Notes under the pieces: model-generated
Told to the model about the DNA's origin: nothing
The model's input: only the letters and a program-made list of their open reading frames with translations
Database searches by the model: none
Shown: piece by piece, positions 1 through 8,573 of the stretch
Position numbering within the stretch: position 1 is the first letter of the stretch
How the letters are laid out: the number at the start of each line of letters is the position of its first letter
Position numbers and translations under genes: made by a program
Assembly (NCBI RefSeq): GCF_030165005.1
Contig: NZ_JASNNW010000022.1
Location: 1 to 64,000, forward strand
DNA: 64,000 nt
Reading direction: 5' to 3'
DNA from: Blastococcus capsensis
GTDB taxonomy: Bacteria; Actinomycetota; Actinomycetes; Mycobacteriales; Geodermatophilaceae

Positions 1-612
1 GGGTTCACCGGCTTCAAGACCGCCACGGCCGAGGAACTGCCCGAGGCGGTCGCGGTCATGGACCCCTTCCACGTGGTCCGCCTGGCCGGCGATGCGCTGG
101 ACCGGTGCCGCCGACGGGTCCAGCAGGCCCTGCACGGCCACCGCGGCATGAAGAACGACCCGCTCTACCGCGCCCGGCGGACGCTGCACACCGGCGCCGA
201 CCTGCTCACCGACAAGCAGACCCAACGCCTTCGAGCCCTCTTCGCTGCCGATGAGCACGTCGAGGTCGAGGCCACGTGGGGGATCTACCAGCGGATGATC
301 GCTGCCTACCGAGAAGACGACCGGCGGCGCGGCCGCAAGCTGATGATCGACCTGATCGACTCGGTCAGCACCGGCGTGCCGAAGTCGCTCAGCGAGGTCA
401 TCACGCTGGGCCGAACGCTGAAGAAGCGCGCTGCCGACGTGCTGGCCTACTTCGACCGGCCCGGTACCTCCAACGGACCGACCGAGGCGATCAACGGACG
501 ACTCGAGCACCTCCGAGGCTCCGCGCTCGGGTTCCGCAACCTGACCAACTACATCGCCCGATCGCTTCTCGAGACCGGCGGGTTCAGGAGTCGACTACAC
601 CCTCGATCGTGA
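1..612 (+). CDS. ISL3-family transposase, C-terminal part (5' end outside window)
   Basis: The reading frame is open from base 1, so the gene starts upstream of the window; an internal ATG at 58 is not taken as the start. The visible part matches the C-terminal half of ISL3-type DDE transposases: the opening segment ending in MDPFHVVRLAGDAL carries a catalytic Asp, and GPTEAINGRLEHLRG near the end carries the catalytic Glu in the usual NG(R/K)xxxxR setting. The protein cuts and rejoins the ends of its own insertion sequence. The stop is followed within about 10 bases by what looks like the element's right end. The copy may be intact, but this cannot be judged without the 5' half. Confidence 0.9.
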   Translation, partial: GFTGFKTATAEELPEAVAVMDPFHVVRLAGDALDRCRRRVQQALHGHRGMKNDPLYRARRTLHTGADLLTDKQTQRLRALFAADEHVEVEATWGIYQRMIAAYREDDRRRGRKLMIDLIDSVSTGVPKSLSEVITLGRTLKKRAADVLAYFDRPGTSNGPTEAINGRLEHLRGSALGFRNLTNYIARSLLETGGFRSRLHPRS

Positions 613-619
613 AGAGCCG
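1..619 (+). mobile_element. ISL3-type insertion sequence, right end only
   Basis: The transposase stop codon at 610-612 overlaps a sequence that, read on the minus strand, begins GGCTCTTCACGATCGAGGG, the style of an ISL3 terminal repeat. The right boundary is therefore placed near 619. The left end and any 8-bp target duplication are outside the window, so the boundary is approximate. The element abuts the 3' end of the FRG gene. Confidence 0.55.
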
Positions 620-663
620 GCAAAGCTCGCCGCTAAGACAATGCGTCCGATCGAGTGCTTGGG

Positions 664-1452
664 TTATTGCAAGAGATTGGCAGCGTCCATCGCCCGAAAG
701 AAGGCATACCTCGCGGACCCTTCCCAGCCCAGGAACAACGATTCTGAAGTTATCCCCATGAGCTCCAGGTCGCGGAGGGCGATTGACGCTTCTCGCCGTG
801 GCAGCTCATACTTCCAGAGCGTCGGCTCCGGCACATTGGCATTAGTGAAGTACAGCTTGAAGTATTCCTCAAGACTACTCTGCAGTGAACGATTAACAGT
901 GAAGCTTCCTTGTTGATGGTAGGCGCGCGGGTTGTTCAGAAGATCCGTCGCTACGGTTTCAACACCCGCCCCGGCACTGAGGGCAGGCGAGTCTCGGCGC
1001 AAGGCGAAGATTGCGCAATTGGCTTCGTCCTCCTCATCCTCCTCAACATTCGATTGCCCTTGCGCCCAACGGGTGCTGGAGAAGGCAAAGAAGGCTGCCA
1101 CATACGGGCTGCCGCTCCAGTCGAGCAGACGAGTCGGAGCCCCGTAGTGCTGCATCAGAGCGAGGACTTCCGCATCATTTCCAGGTAGAGGGCTCTCGCC
1201 TTTAGCTCTCGTCCGAAAGCTGCTGAGCATGGTCTCGTGGATCTGCTGGCGCACCTGGGTAGCTACATGCGAGAGGATCCTATCCAGGCTGGCCGTGAGG
1301 GGCCAATTAGCGTTGCCCTGACCTCTGAAGACGAGGTCCTTGCACATTACGCCTTCGCAGTGGCCGTCCAGAATGTCGTCCGACACAAAGGCCTTGAACT
1401 CGCTCCAGGCCTCGAACTCCCTGGTGATGTACCACTTAGTTGAAGCAGTCAC
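664..1452 (-). CDS. FRG-domain protein
   Basis: A 262-residue cytosolic protein with an FRG domain, named for its Phe-Arg-Gly motif. The hallmark segments are LVFRGQGNANWPLTASLDR near residues 40-58 and QHYGAPTRLLDWSGSPY near residues 104-120. No signal peptide or membrane segment is visible. The biochemical activity of FRG domains is not settled; they occur in mobile and defence-rich loci. It lies 15 bases downstream of the ATPase gene on the same strand, so the two probably form one transcript. Base composition is clearly lower in GC than the flanking chromosome, which suggests transfer. I am sure of the domain, not of the function. Confidence 0.85.
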   Translation of the reverse strand: MTASTKWYITREFEAWSEFKAFVSDDILDGHCEGVMCKDLVFRGQGNANWPLTASLDRILSHVATQVRQQIHETMLSSFRTRAKGESPLPGNDAEVLALMQHYGAPTRLLDWSGSPYVAAFFAFSSTRWAQGQSNVEEDEEDEANCAIFALRRDSPALSAGAGVETVATDLLNNPRAYHQQGSFTVNRSLQSSLEEYFKLYFTNANVPEPTLWKYELPRREASIALRDLELMGITSESLFLGWEGSARYAFFRAMDAANLLQ

Positions 1453-1467
1453 GCTTCCCCCGTCGGC

Positions 1468-3024
1468 TCAGAAGGGCGCCTCTTCGGCGTGCTCGATCCT
1501 CCTGGTCAGATCGAACAAGATGGGATTCCAGCGGTAGAGCGCGCTCGGCGCCAACCTTGGGAGCACATGCTGCGAAGAGCTGGACAGGGAGAAGTAGTGC
1601 GATCCGTTCTGATCCACATACCCCAGCAGCCCTTGCTGCCAGAGGATGTCGGCAAGACGCACTGGTTGCCCGAAAAGCTCTTCCGCACATGAGGTCAGTC
1701 TTTTTACACCGTCGGCATGGAAAACCTCGCTACCTGTCGTCTCGATGCAACTCAGCACGTGACCCTGAAACTCCGCTAGCGTATACTCTTGGGGTTGTAG
1801 ATATATATTCTCGAAGTCGTGATCAATTGCCTCCGCAGGCAGGAGATCACTGATCGACTGATTAGCGCACGTCGCGATCTGTGCATTAGCGAATCCACGT
1901 GATCTCTCAGCCACCTTGGCACGAATAAGTTCCGGGGTAATCTCACTTCGCTCGTGCGTGGCGATAACGCGGCAGAAGTCGTTGCCTAAAACGATAATAT
2001 CCCGAGGCACCAGACGGGTGTGCCGTAGCAGGTAATCCTCAAGTAATTCATGGGCGGGGTTGGGTCGCCCGTTGGCTATCGTCTTGTAACCCAGCCATGA
2101 TTCGACTGTCCGGGACTGCGGGTCGATAAAGTATCGAGAGTCCAGCGTGCGCAGCTTGTGACGAAGAAGCTCTCGAATACTATCCCGGTTCCAGTCGAGA
2201 ATGTTGATATGGGTTTCATCGAGGTAGCGCAGGGAGTTCTCGCTGGTCCTAATGGAGGCAAAAGTAATGTCTCGGATAGCGACGACCACGTGGAGTCTCT
2301 GGCTCAAGACATGATCGCGAAGGAGGTCCATGACGGTGTAGAACAGGCCGCGCTGGCATTGGGTCCAAAGCGTGGGCGCCCACCTGTACGTGTCGTCTAG
2401 CGAGTCCACATACAAGAATATCGGCCGCGACTGTGCGATCATCTCCGCAAGAAGCGCCTCGACATCAGTCCAATCCGAGGCATTTAAGAACCGCGAGAGA
2501 CGACCCTTGTTGTCTATAATCTCCTTTGCGCTGTCTACCACACTTCTAGGACTCTTCGGCGTACCTAGGAAGTCAGAAAACTCTGTTAGCGCTTCCAAGC
2601 CGTGAGGCGGTAGGTGGGGCCTGAGGATTTTCGAGCAAGCAAGGTGTGAAGCGGCACTGCGTACGATTGCCCTTCGCCACAGCAGTTTCCACTGCTCGGT
2701 GTTGGCGCCAACGATGCGAAGGCGCCGTACGAAGTACGCAAGATCTGCGCTTTGGAGCCGTGAAGGATTCGAAGCTGGCTCAGCAGCATACGTAGAGGCG
2801 TTATGCTGAACCTGATAGTTTTGCATCCTCCGCAGATACAGGGACTTCCCAGCCCCTAGTTTACCGATCAGCACTCGGACCCGCGCATCTGACGGGCTCC
2901 GGGCGATGCCGCCATGTCGCTCCGGAAGACTTATGAAGGAACTGGTCGCATCTTCCAATTGTCCTATCGCGCCATCGGGAATGCCGAACGGCTCTTCCTT
3001 CTGGGGGCGGTGACTCGTAGTCAT
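1468..3024 (-). CDS. P-loop ATPase, partner of the FRG protein
   Basis: A 518-residue protein with Walker A GKLGAGKS at residues 54-61 and Walker B PIFLYVDSLDD at 201-211. VVVAIRD after the Walker B resembles the sensor region of STAND/KAP/ORC-like AAA+ ATPases. The C-terminal 120 residues look like a winged-helix region (LADILWQQGLLGYVDQNG). No membrane segments are evident. The start ATG opens a plausible N-terminus about 30 residues before the ATPase core. It is the first gene of a two-gene unit with the FRG protein. GC is lower than in neighbouring core genes, and the gene carries A/T-rich patches around 1790-1815. A sensor or regulator role with the FRG protein as effector is inference; the exact ATPase family is not assigned. 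Confidence 0.75.
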   Translation of the reverse strand: MTTSHRPQKEEPFGIPDGAIGQLEDATSSFISLPERHGGIARSPSDARVRVLIGKLGAGKSLYLRRMQNYQVQHNASTYAAEPASNPSRLQSADLAYFVRRLRIVGANTEQWKLLWRRAIVRSAASHLACSKILRPHLPPHGLEALTEFSDFLGTPKSPRSVVDSAKEIIDNKGRLSRFLNASDWTDVEALLAEMIAQSRPIFLYVDSLDDTYRWAPTLWTQCQRGLFYTVMDLLRDHVLSQRLHVVVAIRDITFASIRTSENSLRYLDETHINILDWNRDSIRELLRHKLRTLDSRYFIDPQSRTVESWLGYKTIANGRPNPAHELLEDYLLRHTRLVPRDIIVLGNDFCRVIATHERSEITPELIRAKVAERSRGFANAQIATCANQSISDLLPAEAIDHDFENIYLQPQEYTLAEFQGHVLSCIETTGSEVFHADGVKRLTSCAEELFGQPVRLADILWQQGLLGYVDQNGSHYFSLSSSSQHVLPRLAPSALYRWNPILFDLTRRIEHAEEAPF

Positions 3025-3460
3025 CTCCGACCTCTTCGCCTAAGAAGATTGGCCGGAGGCGGACATATACAGCACCAACCCGTTAGGCGACTGGCGTCGT
3101 GAATGCTATTCGTCATCTGTTGACCTTCTCTCGCTGCGCGGCGGGCCTCGACGGGCTTAGGCAGGCGCCACGCTATGACGATCGGAACTCGTTCGTAACG
3201 TGTGGCCGCGCGCCGTGCTAGTCGATCATGCAGGGTTGTCACGAGAGCCTGGGAGTGTGCGGACGGGCCTAGAGTTATGTCGCAGCTCAGCGGCATACGT
3301 CCGCGGGAAGATGGGGAGCCGGGGAACTGCGCCGGCTGGGAGGGTCCGCGGAGCTGAGGTCCGCGCGGACGAGCCGCTCCAGCCCCGTGCATCGAAGCGC
3401 AGTGGTGTGTTAGGCGTGACTGGCCGGCGCGGCGGCCGGGCTGGGCAGGGGTTGGCGCGC
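3025..3460. other. gene-free leader of the ATPase/FRG unit
   Basis: No convincing reading frame is seen. The stretch must hold the promoter of the leftward ATPase/FRG unit and, before the IS1380 insertion, part of the intergenic space towards the DUF262 gene. No clear operator or hairpin was recognised. Confidence 0.5.
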
Positions 3461-3464
3461 TTAG

Positions 3465-5160
3465 CCCGGGGCTTTCACGGTAGAGCGGCGTGAGCGGGTG
3501 TTGATCAACTGAAAAGTGCTCCTGACCAGCAAGGATGTGTCTTGTCTAGGGACATATCCGAAGCGATCGAGGAGCACCTTCCAGGTGAAGAAGCGTAGCC
3601 GGTTCTATCCCCGCGTCCAGGTCGACACGGCCGAGGTGCCTGCGGTCGGTTCCGCCGGCGGGGTGTTGCTGACCGACACCGTCGCCGCCGCAGGCCTGGA
3701 CGCCGCACTCTCGGCGGCGTTGACGCCCTGGCGTAAGCCGCTGGCGATCCACGATCCGGGCAAGGTCGTCCTCGATCTGGCGCTGACCCTGGCGTTGGGC
3801 GGGGACTGCCTGGCCGACATCGCCCTGCTGCGCGCCGAGCCCGGCGTCTACGGCCCGGTGGCCTCGGACCCGACGGTCTCCCGCACGATCGACGCCCTCG
3901 CCGCCGACGCCCCCGCGGCGCTGAAAGCGATCAACACCGCGCGGGCGGCGGCCCGCGCGCAGGTGTGGGCCCTGGCCGGCGAGCACGCCCCCGACCACGC
4001 CGCCGATGCCGCGGCGCCGCTGACCATCGACATCGACGCCACCCTGGTCACCGCACACTCGGAGAAGGAGCAGGCCGCGCCGACGTTCAAGCGCGGGTTC
4101 GGGCACCACCCGCTGTGCTCCTTCCTCGACCACGGGGCAGAGGGCAGCGGGGAACCCCTGGCGGTGATGCTGCGAGCGGGCAACGCCGGCTCCAACACCG
4201 CCGCCGACCACATTGCGCTGACTCGCCAGGCGTTGGCGCAGCTGCCTGGGCACCGGCCGGGCACCCGGCCCGGCCGCAAGATCCTGATCCGCACCGACGG
4301 GGCCGGGGCCAGCCACAAGTTCCTGGACTGGCTGGCAGGGCAGCGGTTGTCCTACTCCATCGGCTTCGGCCTGCCGGCCAACACCGCCGACCTGCTCACC
4401 CAGATCCCGGCCGAGGTGTGGACCCCGGCCTACGACGCGAACGACCAGATCCGCGACGGCGCCTGGGTCGCCGAACTCACCGGCCTACTCGACCTCACCG
4501 GCTGGCCGCCCGGGATGCGCGTGATCGCCCGCAAGGAACGCCCCCATCCCGGCGCGCAGCTGCGGATCACCGACGCCGACGGGCTGCGGGTCACCGCCTT
4601 CGCCACCAACACCACCCGCGGCCAGCTGCCCGCACTCGAGCTGCGACACCGCCGCCGGGCCCGAGCCGAGGACCGGATCCGCTGCGCCAAGGACACCGGG
4701 CTGACCAACCTGCCGCTGCACGACTTCGCCCAGAACCAGATCTGGTGCGCCATCGTCGCCCTGGCCTGTGAGCTCACCGCCTGGATGCAGATGCTCGCCC
4801 TCACCGACACCGCCGCTCGACGGTGGGAGCCCAAACGGCTGCGGACCAGGCTGTTCACCGTCCCGGCGACCTTGGCCCGCACCGGCCGCCGCCGGCTGTT
4901 GCACCTGGCCGAGCACCACCCGTGGGCCGTCGTCGTCCGCGACGCCGTCGGCCGGCTACGCGCCCTGACTGCCGGACCGGTGCACGCTCCCGGCTGACGC
5001 AGCCCTCATCGTCTCGACGACCTGATCGACACCGGACCGTGGAACCGGCGCCCACCCGAGCGACCTCGGCCGAACCGTCACACCCCAATGCCAAAATCGC
5101 GCTCGGCGGCCCACCGAACCGCTTCCCGATGATCACCGGCCGTCGGACGAAAGATCCGGG
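3465..5160 (+). mobile_element. IS1380-type insertion sequence with TTAG target duplication
   Basis: The left end reads CCCGGGGCTTTCACGG from 3465. The right end, on the minus strand from 5160, reads CCCGGATCTTTCGTCCGACGG. The first 12 bases match at 10 positions. Both ends are flanked by TTAG (3461-3464 and 5161-5164), a 4-bp target duplication. The single encoded transposase is full length, so the element looks complete. It sits between the leftward ATPase/FRG unit and the rightward DUF262 gene. Confidence 0.8.
3585..4997 (+). CDS. IS1380-family transposase
   Basis: DDE transposase of about 470 residues. LTIDIDATLVTAHSEK holds the first catalytic Asp and ILIRTDGAGASHKFLDWL the second. The C-terminal part (RCAKDTGLTNLPLHDFAQNQ) matches the IS1380 pattern. 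The start is taken as GTG 3585, giving an N-terminus KKRSRFYPRVQVD typical of this family, with GAGGAG about 11 bases upstream. A longer frame opens at 3516 but has no family support. No frameshift is visible, so the enzyme may be active. It lies wholly inside the element described at 3465-5160. Confidence 0.9.
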   Translation: MKKRSRFYPRVQVDTAEVPAVGSAGGVLLTDTVAAAGLDAALSAALTPWRKPLAIHDPGKVVLDLALTLALGGDCLADIALLRAEPGVYGPVASDPTVSRTIDALAADAPAALKAINTARAAARAQVWALAGEHAPDHAADAAAPLTIDIDATLVTAHSEKEQAAPTFKRGFGHHPLCSFLDHGAEGSGEPLAVMLRAGNAGSNTAADHIALTRQALAQLPGHRPGTRPGRKILIRTDGAGASHKFLDWLAGQRLSYSIGFGLPANTADLLTQIPAEVWTPAYDANDQIRDGAWVAELTGLLDLTGWPPGMRVIARKERPHPGAQLRITDADGLRVTAFATNTTRGQLPALELRHRRRARAEDRIRCAKDTGLTNLPLHDFAQNQIWCAIVALACELTAWMQMLALTDTAARRWEPKRLRTRLFTVPATLARTGRRRLLHLAEHHPWAVVVRDAVGRLRALTAGPVHAPG

Positions 5161-5341
5161 TTAGGGGAATGTGTTCGGAGGGACGCGAAGTCGGCTACTC
5201 GACGCAGCGTCCGGCGTCCTGACCGCCACAGCTGAAGACAGCGCGAAGTTGTCCGTGCGGTCAGCTAGCTTGATCGAGACGACTCCAAGATCGCCGCGGG
5301 CGCGTGCGCGGCGGTGTCCGTCACCGACTGAGGAGCTTCAG

Positions 5342-7120
5342 ATGGCGTTCCAGACCCCCCGCAGCATCGAGGAAATGCTTCTCGCGATCCACAAGCGGGA
5401 CTACCTTATGCCCGCGATCCAGCGGGAGTTCGTGTGGGGCACGGAGCAGATCGTGAAGCTGGTGGACAGTCTCATGCGGGGCTATCCCGTGGGCTCTTTC
5501 CTTCTCTGGCAGGTGGAACCGGCAACCGCGCAGTCCTACACGTTCTATGAGTTTCTGACCAACTACCACGAACGCGACAACCCTTACGCGGACAAGGCCA
5601 CAGTGGTGTCCGGCTCAGGCGCCACCGCCGTGCTCGACGGGCAGCAGCGCCTGACCTCGCTCAACATCGCCCTCTACGGCAGCTTCGCGGAGAAGAAGAA
5701 GTACTCCTGGTGGAACAGTGCAGACGCCTTCCCCACCAAGCGCTTGTACCTGAACCTCACTGAGAAGCCGAAGGACGAGGAGTTGGGGCTTAAGTACGAC
5801 CTGCGCTTCCTCACCGACAAGGAGGCGGCACCGGAGCAGGATGCCGAGGACAAGTGGTTCAAGGTAGGTGACGTCCTCAACCTGCCCAACGCCGGTCCGG
5901 CCATGATGAAGGAGCTGGAGCAGCGGCGAATCGGAGGATCCAGTGAACCCTTCCAGCGCCTCTACGACCTGTACGAGGCAGTGCGGGTGCTTAAACCCAT
6001 GAACTATTTCCTGGTTTCGGACCAGGACCCGGACAAGGTGCTGGAAATATTTGTCCGAGTGAACAGCGGCGGCACCACACTTTCCTACTCCGACCTGCTT
6101 CTTTCCATGGCCACAAACCAGTGGCAGGGGCTGGACGCACGGGAGGAAGTGCGCTCACTCGTTAGCGACCTCAACGCCAACGCTGGGCGGCAGTTCTCTT
6201 TCTCCAAGGACGTGGTGCTGAAGACGGCGCTGTCCATTGCCGGGGTGGATGTGCGCTTCAAAGTCAGCAACTTCACCCAGGTCAACATGACCAAGGTGGA
6301 GCAGGCGTGGCCACAGATTAAGGGCGCACTCCTGCGGGCAGCCACTCTGCTTCAGCAGTTTGGCTACAACGAGCGCAACCTCACCGCTGACAGCGTCATC
6401 ATGCCCATCGCCCACTACCTGCACCTGCGGGAGGCGACGGACTCCTACCTGGACTCCAGCGCCGACGCCACCGACCGTCTCGCACTTCAGCAGTGGGTGA
6501 CGCGCTCGCTCATCAAGCGCGGCATCTGGGGGTCCGGTCTCGACACCACTCTCACCCGCATCCGGGACGTGCTGACAGCAAACGGCACTGGACCGTTCCC
6601 CGTCGCTGAGGTGGAGAGCGCCATGGCGGCGGTGGGTAAGGGCCTGTCCTTTACCCCCGCTGAGGTGGACGAACTCCTCAACCTCAAGTACGCAGGTCAG
6701 CGCACTTTCTCTGTGCTGTCCGTCCTCTACCCCGGACTCGACCTGGGCAAGAAGTTCCACGAGGACCACATCTTCCCGAAGTCTCGCTTCACCCGTAAGC
6801 GCCTCGAGGCGGCTGGTGTCCCCAGCGACAAGGTGGAGGCGTACACGGAGACCGTGAACCTCCTGCCCAATCTGCAACTGCTCGCCGGCACAGCCAACAT
6901 CGAGAAGCAGGATGTGCTCCCCGCCGACTGGATCGGGTCAGACACCGTCTTTCCCACCGAGGAGAAGAGGCAGGGTTACCTCAGGGAGAACGATCTGGAC
7001 GGTCTGCCCCTCGACCTAGCGAACTACCTCGACTTCTACGAGCAGCGCAAGGCGCGGGTGCGGGAACGCCTCGTTAAGGCGCTCGGTGGGTCGCCCGCGG
7101 CGGCGGAGATCGACGAGTAG
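5342..7120 (+). CDS. DUF262 / HNH (GmrSD-like) restriction-type protein
   Basis: A 592-residue protein. The N-terminal DUF262 domain has PAIQREFVW (residues 24-32), LVDSLMRGYPVGSFLLW and the signature DGQQRLTSL (99-107), which in GmrS is part of a nucleotide-dependent ParB/sulfiredoxin-like fold. The C-terminal domain has DHIFPKSRF (475-483) followed by NLLPNLQLL, the HNH-type nuclease pattern of DUF1524. This is the single-chain architecture of GmrSD type IV restriction enzymes and of some phosphorothioate-dependent effectors. The start ATG 5342 has AGGAG at 5331-5335; an in-frame start at 5171 has no site. It probably restricts modified or incoming phage DNA (family knowledge). No dnd or ssp genes are visible in the window. 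Confidence 0.85.
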   Translation: MAFQTPRSIEEMLLAIHKRDYLMPAIQREFVWGTEQIVKLVDSLMRGYPVGSFLLWQVEPATAQSYTFYEFLTNYHERDNPYADKATVVSGSGATAVLDGQQRLTSLNIALYGSFAEKKKYSWWNSADAFPTKRLYLNLTEKPKDEELGLKYDLRFLTDKEAAPEQDAEDKWFKVGDVLNLPNAGPAMMKELEQRRIGGSSEPFQRLYDLYEAVRVLKPMNYFLVSDQDPDKVLEIFVRVNSGGTTLSYSDLLLSMATNQWQGLDAREEVRSLVSDLNANAGRQFSFSKDVVLKTALSIAGVDVRFKVSNFTQVNMTKVEQAWPQIKGALLRAATLLQQFGYNERNLTADSVIMPIAHYLHLREATDSYLDSSADATDRLALQQWVTRSLIKRGIWGSGLDTTLTRIRDVLTANGTGPFPVAEVESAMAAVGKGLSFTPAEVDELLNLKYAGQRTFSVLSVLYPGLDLGKKFHEDHIFPKSRFTRKRLEAAGVPSDKVEAYTETVNLLPNLQLLAGTANIEKQDVLPADWIGSDTVFPTEEKRQGYLRENDLDGLPLDLANYLDFYEQRKARVRERLVKALGGSPAAAEIDE

Positions 7121-7613
7121 TCCGCGGCGGCAGGACAGCTGCCCCGCCTCGGACTCAGGTCAGGGTGTCGTTGGCGCCCTCGAGGCGCCGGAAGAGGAAC
7201 TGGCAGGTGCCGCACCACCAGCTCAGCTCGAAGGCGGGCTTCTCGCGAAGGAACAGCACCCGGCGTCCGACGCCGTCGCTGGGCGGTCGCTGCTCTTCGC
7301 CGAACCCAGCCGGGGTGTCGAGCCGCCCAGGGACATCACTTCGCCGGCCGCCAGGAGCACGTCGTCACGCTAGCTCGGCCAGATCCCACGCCCGGAGATT
7401 CCGGACCCGACAGAGCACCACTGACTACTCTCGGGCCATGAGTCGTGCTAACGAACGGCGATTCTAGTTGCAGTTCTGGTTGCAGTTGGCCCAGATCGAT
7501 CTTGGTTCGCCTCCGTTCGCTGTCGTCCGGCGAAGCAGCAAACTCACTGCTCAGCAGGCCTTTTCGGACCTCAGCGGACGCCGGCGGACGTCATCAGGTC
7601 GGCCTGGCAGTGT
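7121..7613. other. island edge without a recognisable gene
   Basis: No credible coding frame is seen. A tandem-like GTTGCAGTT motif occurs around 7470-7488. An integrase gene would be expected next to a tRNA attachment site, but none is present here, so it must be lost or lie beyond the left window edge. Confidence 0.5.
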
Positions 7614-7647
7614 GGGGGTCAGGGGTTCGAGTCCCCTCAGCTCCACC
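7614..7647 (+). repeat. 3' fragment of tRNA-Ala: attachment-site remnant
   Basis: The segment contains a perfect T arm, AGGGG-TTCGAGT-CCCCT, followed by the acceptor 3' strand CAGCTCC, discriminator A and CC. In a full gene this acceptor would pair with GGGGCTG, giving the G3-U70 wobble that marks tRNA-Ala. No 5' half, D arm or anticodon arm lies upstream. This is what an integrated island leaves at its distal end: the intact tRNA should lie beyond the left edge of the window. Confidence 0.8.
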
Positions 7648-7653
7648 CCGATC

Positions 7654-7690
7654 ACTCAGGGCGTCCCTCCTCCGGAGGGGCGCCCTGAGT
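7654..7690 (+). terminator. tRNA-type terminator hairpin
   Basis: ACTCAGGGCG (7654-7663) pairs with CGCCCTGAGT (7681-7690), and the inner bases extend this to 17 pairs with one G-T around a TCC loop. It follows the tRNA fragment by 6 bases and is probably the original terminator of the tRNA-Ala gene. It marks the return to ancestral chromosome. Confidence 0.8.
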
Positions 7691-8012
7691 CATCTCCGCC
7701 CTCCCGTGGCTGCGGGACGGCGCCTGAACCTGTTGCCGCGACATCGCTCCCTCGCGGGAGCGACGGGGCCGGGGATCGATCACGGCGGTGCCGGCGCACG
7801 TCGCCCGTACGGTGACCACACCGTGTGTGGCGACGAGTGTGCGCCGCGTGTGGTCGCCCGGTGGCCGCCTCGCGTCCGACCGTGACGACGTGGCGGGCCT
7901 CCGCCCGGGTCCGGGATCGGGCGTCCGGACCTGGAACGCCCCGGCGGAGGGATCGTGCGGGAACCCCAGGAGCCGGACATGTCCGGTGGGCGCGCACGCC
8001 GCTCCACAGCAG
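7691..8012. other. gene-free stretch right of the attachment site
   Basis: No convincing reading frame is seen on either strand. A short inverted repeat CCACAC-CGT-GTGTGG lies near 7818-7832. Nothing else was recognised. Confidence 0.5.
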
Positions 8013-8048
8013 CCGTGACGACGGGCGCGCACCCGCCCGTCGTCACGG
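8013..8048 (-). terminator. strong hairpin after the SulP/MerR operon
   Basis: CCGTGACGACGGGCG (8013-8027) and CGCCCGTCGTCACGG (8034-8048) form 15 perfect pairs around a 6-base loop. It lies about 80 bases past the stop of the leftward merR gene and probably ends that transcript. Confidence 0.7.
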
Positions 8049-8130
8049 TCGCGGTCGCGCACGAGGTCGTGGAGAACGGAGCTCGCGGCCACCGACGACT
8101 GCCGGAGGGGCGTTCGGGATGACCGGTCGG

Positions 8131-8502
8131 TCAGCGCCGGCTGTCCAGGTGGGCGGCGAGGCTCCCGGCGAACCCTTCGGCGACCGCGAGCTGATCGCGC
8201 AGTGCCGTGACCCGCGCGGTCGCAGCCTCGTGGAACATCCGGAGCCGGTCGAGCAGCTGCGCACGGTCGCCGTCGTCGGAGTCGAGTTCGGTCAGCAGAC
8301 CGAGCAGCTCCTGCATCTCCTCCAGCGAGAAGCCCAGCGGCTTCATGCGCTTGATGACGTCGAGCCGCGCCACGTCGTCCTGGCTGTAGAGCCGGAAGCC
8401 GCCCTCCGAGCGGGCGGTGGGCAGCACCAGCCCGTTCTCCTCGTAGAAGCGGATGGTCCGCAGGCTCAGGCCGGTGCGTTCGGCGACCTGTCCGATCTGC
8501 AT
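8131..8502 (-). CDS. MerR-family transcriptional regulator
   Basis: A 123-residue regulator. The winged-helix N-terminus reads IGQVAERTGLSLRTIRFYEE, followed by RLYSQDDVARLDVIKRMK and a C-terminal dimerisation coiled coil. It lacks the Cys residues of mercury/copper-type sensors, so an effector is not predicted. The start ATG 8502 places the helix-turn-helix at the very N-terminus as usual; an in-frame ATG about 70 bases further upstream would add an unconserved extension. It lies 71 bases downstream of the SulP transporter gene on the same strand and probably regulates it. Confidence 0.85.
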   Translation of the reverse strand: MQIGQVAERTGLSLRTIRFYEENGLVLPTARSEGGFRLYSQDDVARLDVIKRMKPLGFSLEEMQELLGLLTELDSDDGDRAQLLDRLRMFHEAATARVTALRDQLAVAEGFAGSLAAHLDSRR

Positions 8503-8573
8503 CAGCTCGCCGCGAGGGGTACCGGTCACCTCTCCTGCACAGGCCACCCGGTTGCCGGCCGCTGCACTGCGCA

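Noticed and set aside
3021-3392. A 123-codon minus-strand frame upstream of the ATPase gene
   Set aside because: Arg/Pro/Ser-rich translation with no conserved segment or ribosome site; likely part of the promoter region.
7614-7647. A complete tRNA gene
   Set aside because: Only the T arm and acceptor 3' strand exist; no D arm, anticodon arm or 5' acceptor strand lies upstream.
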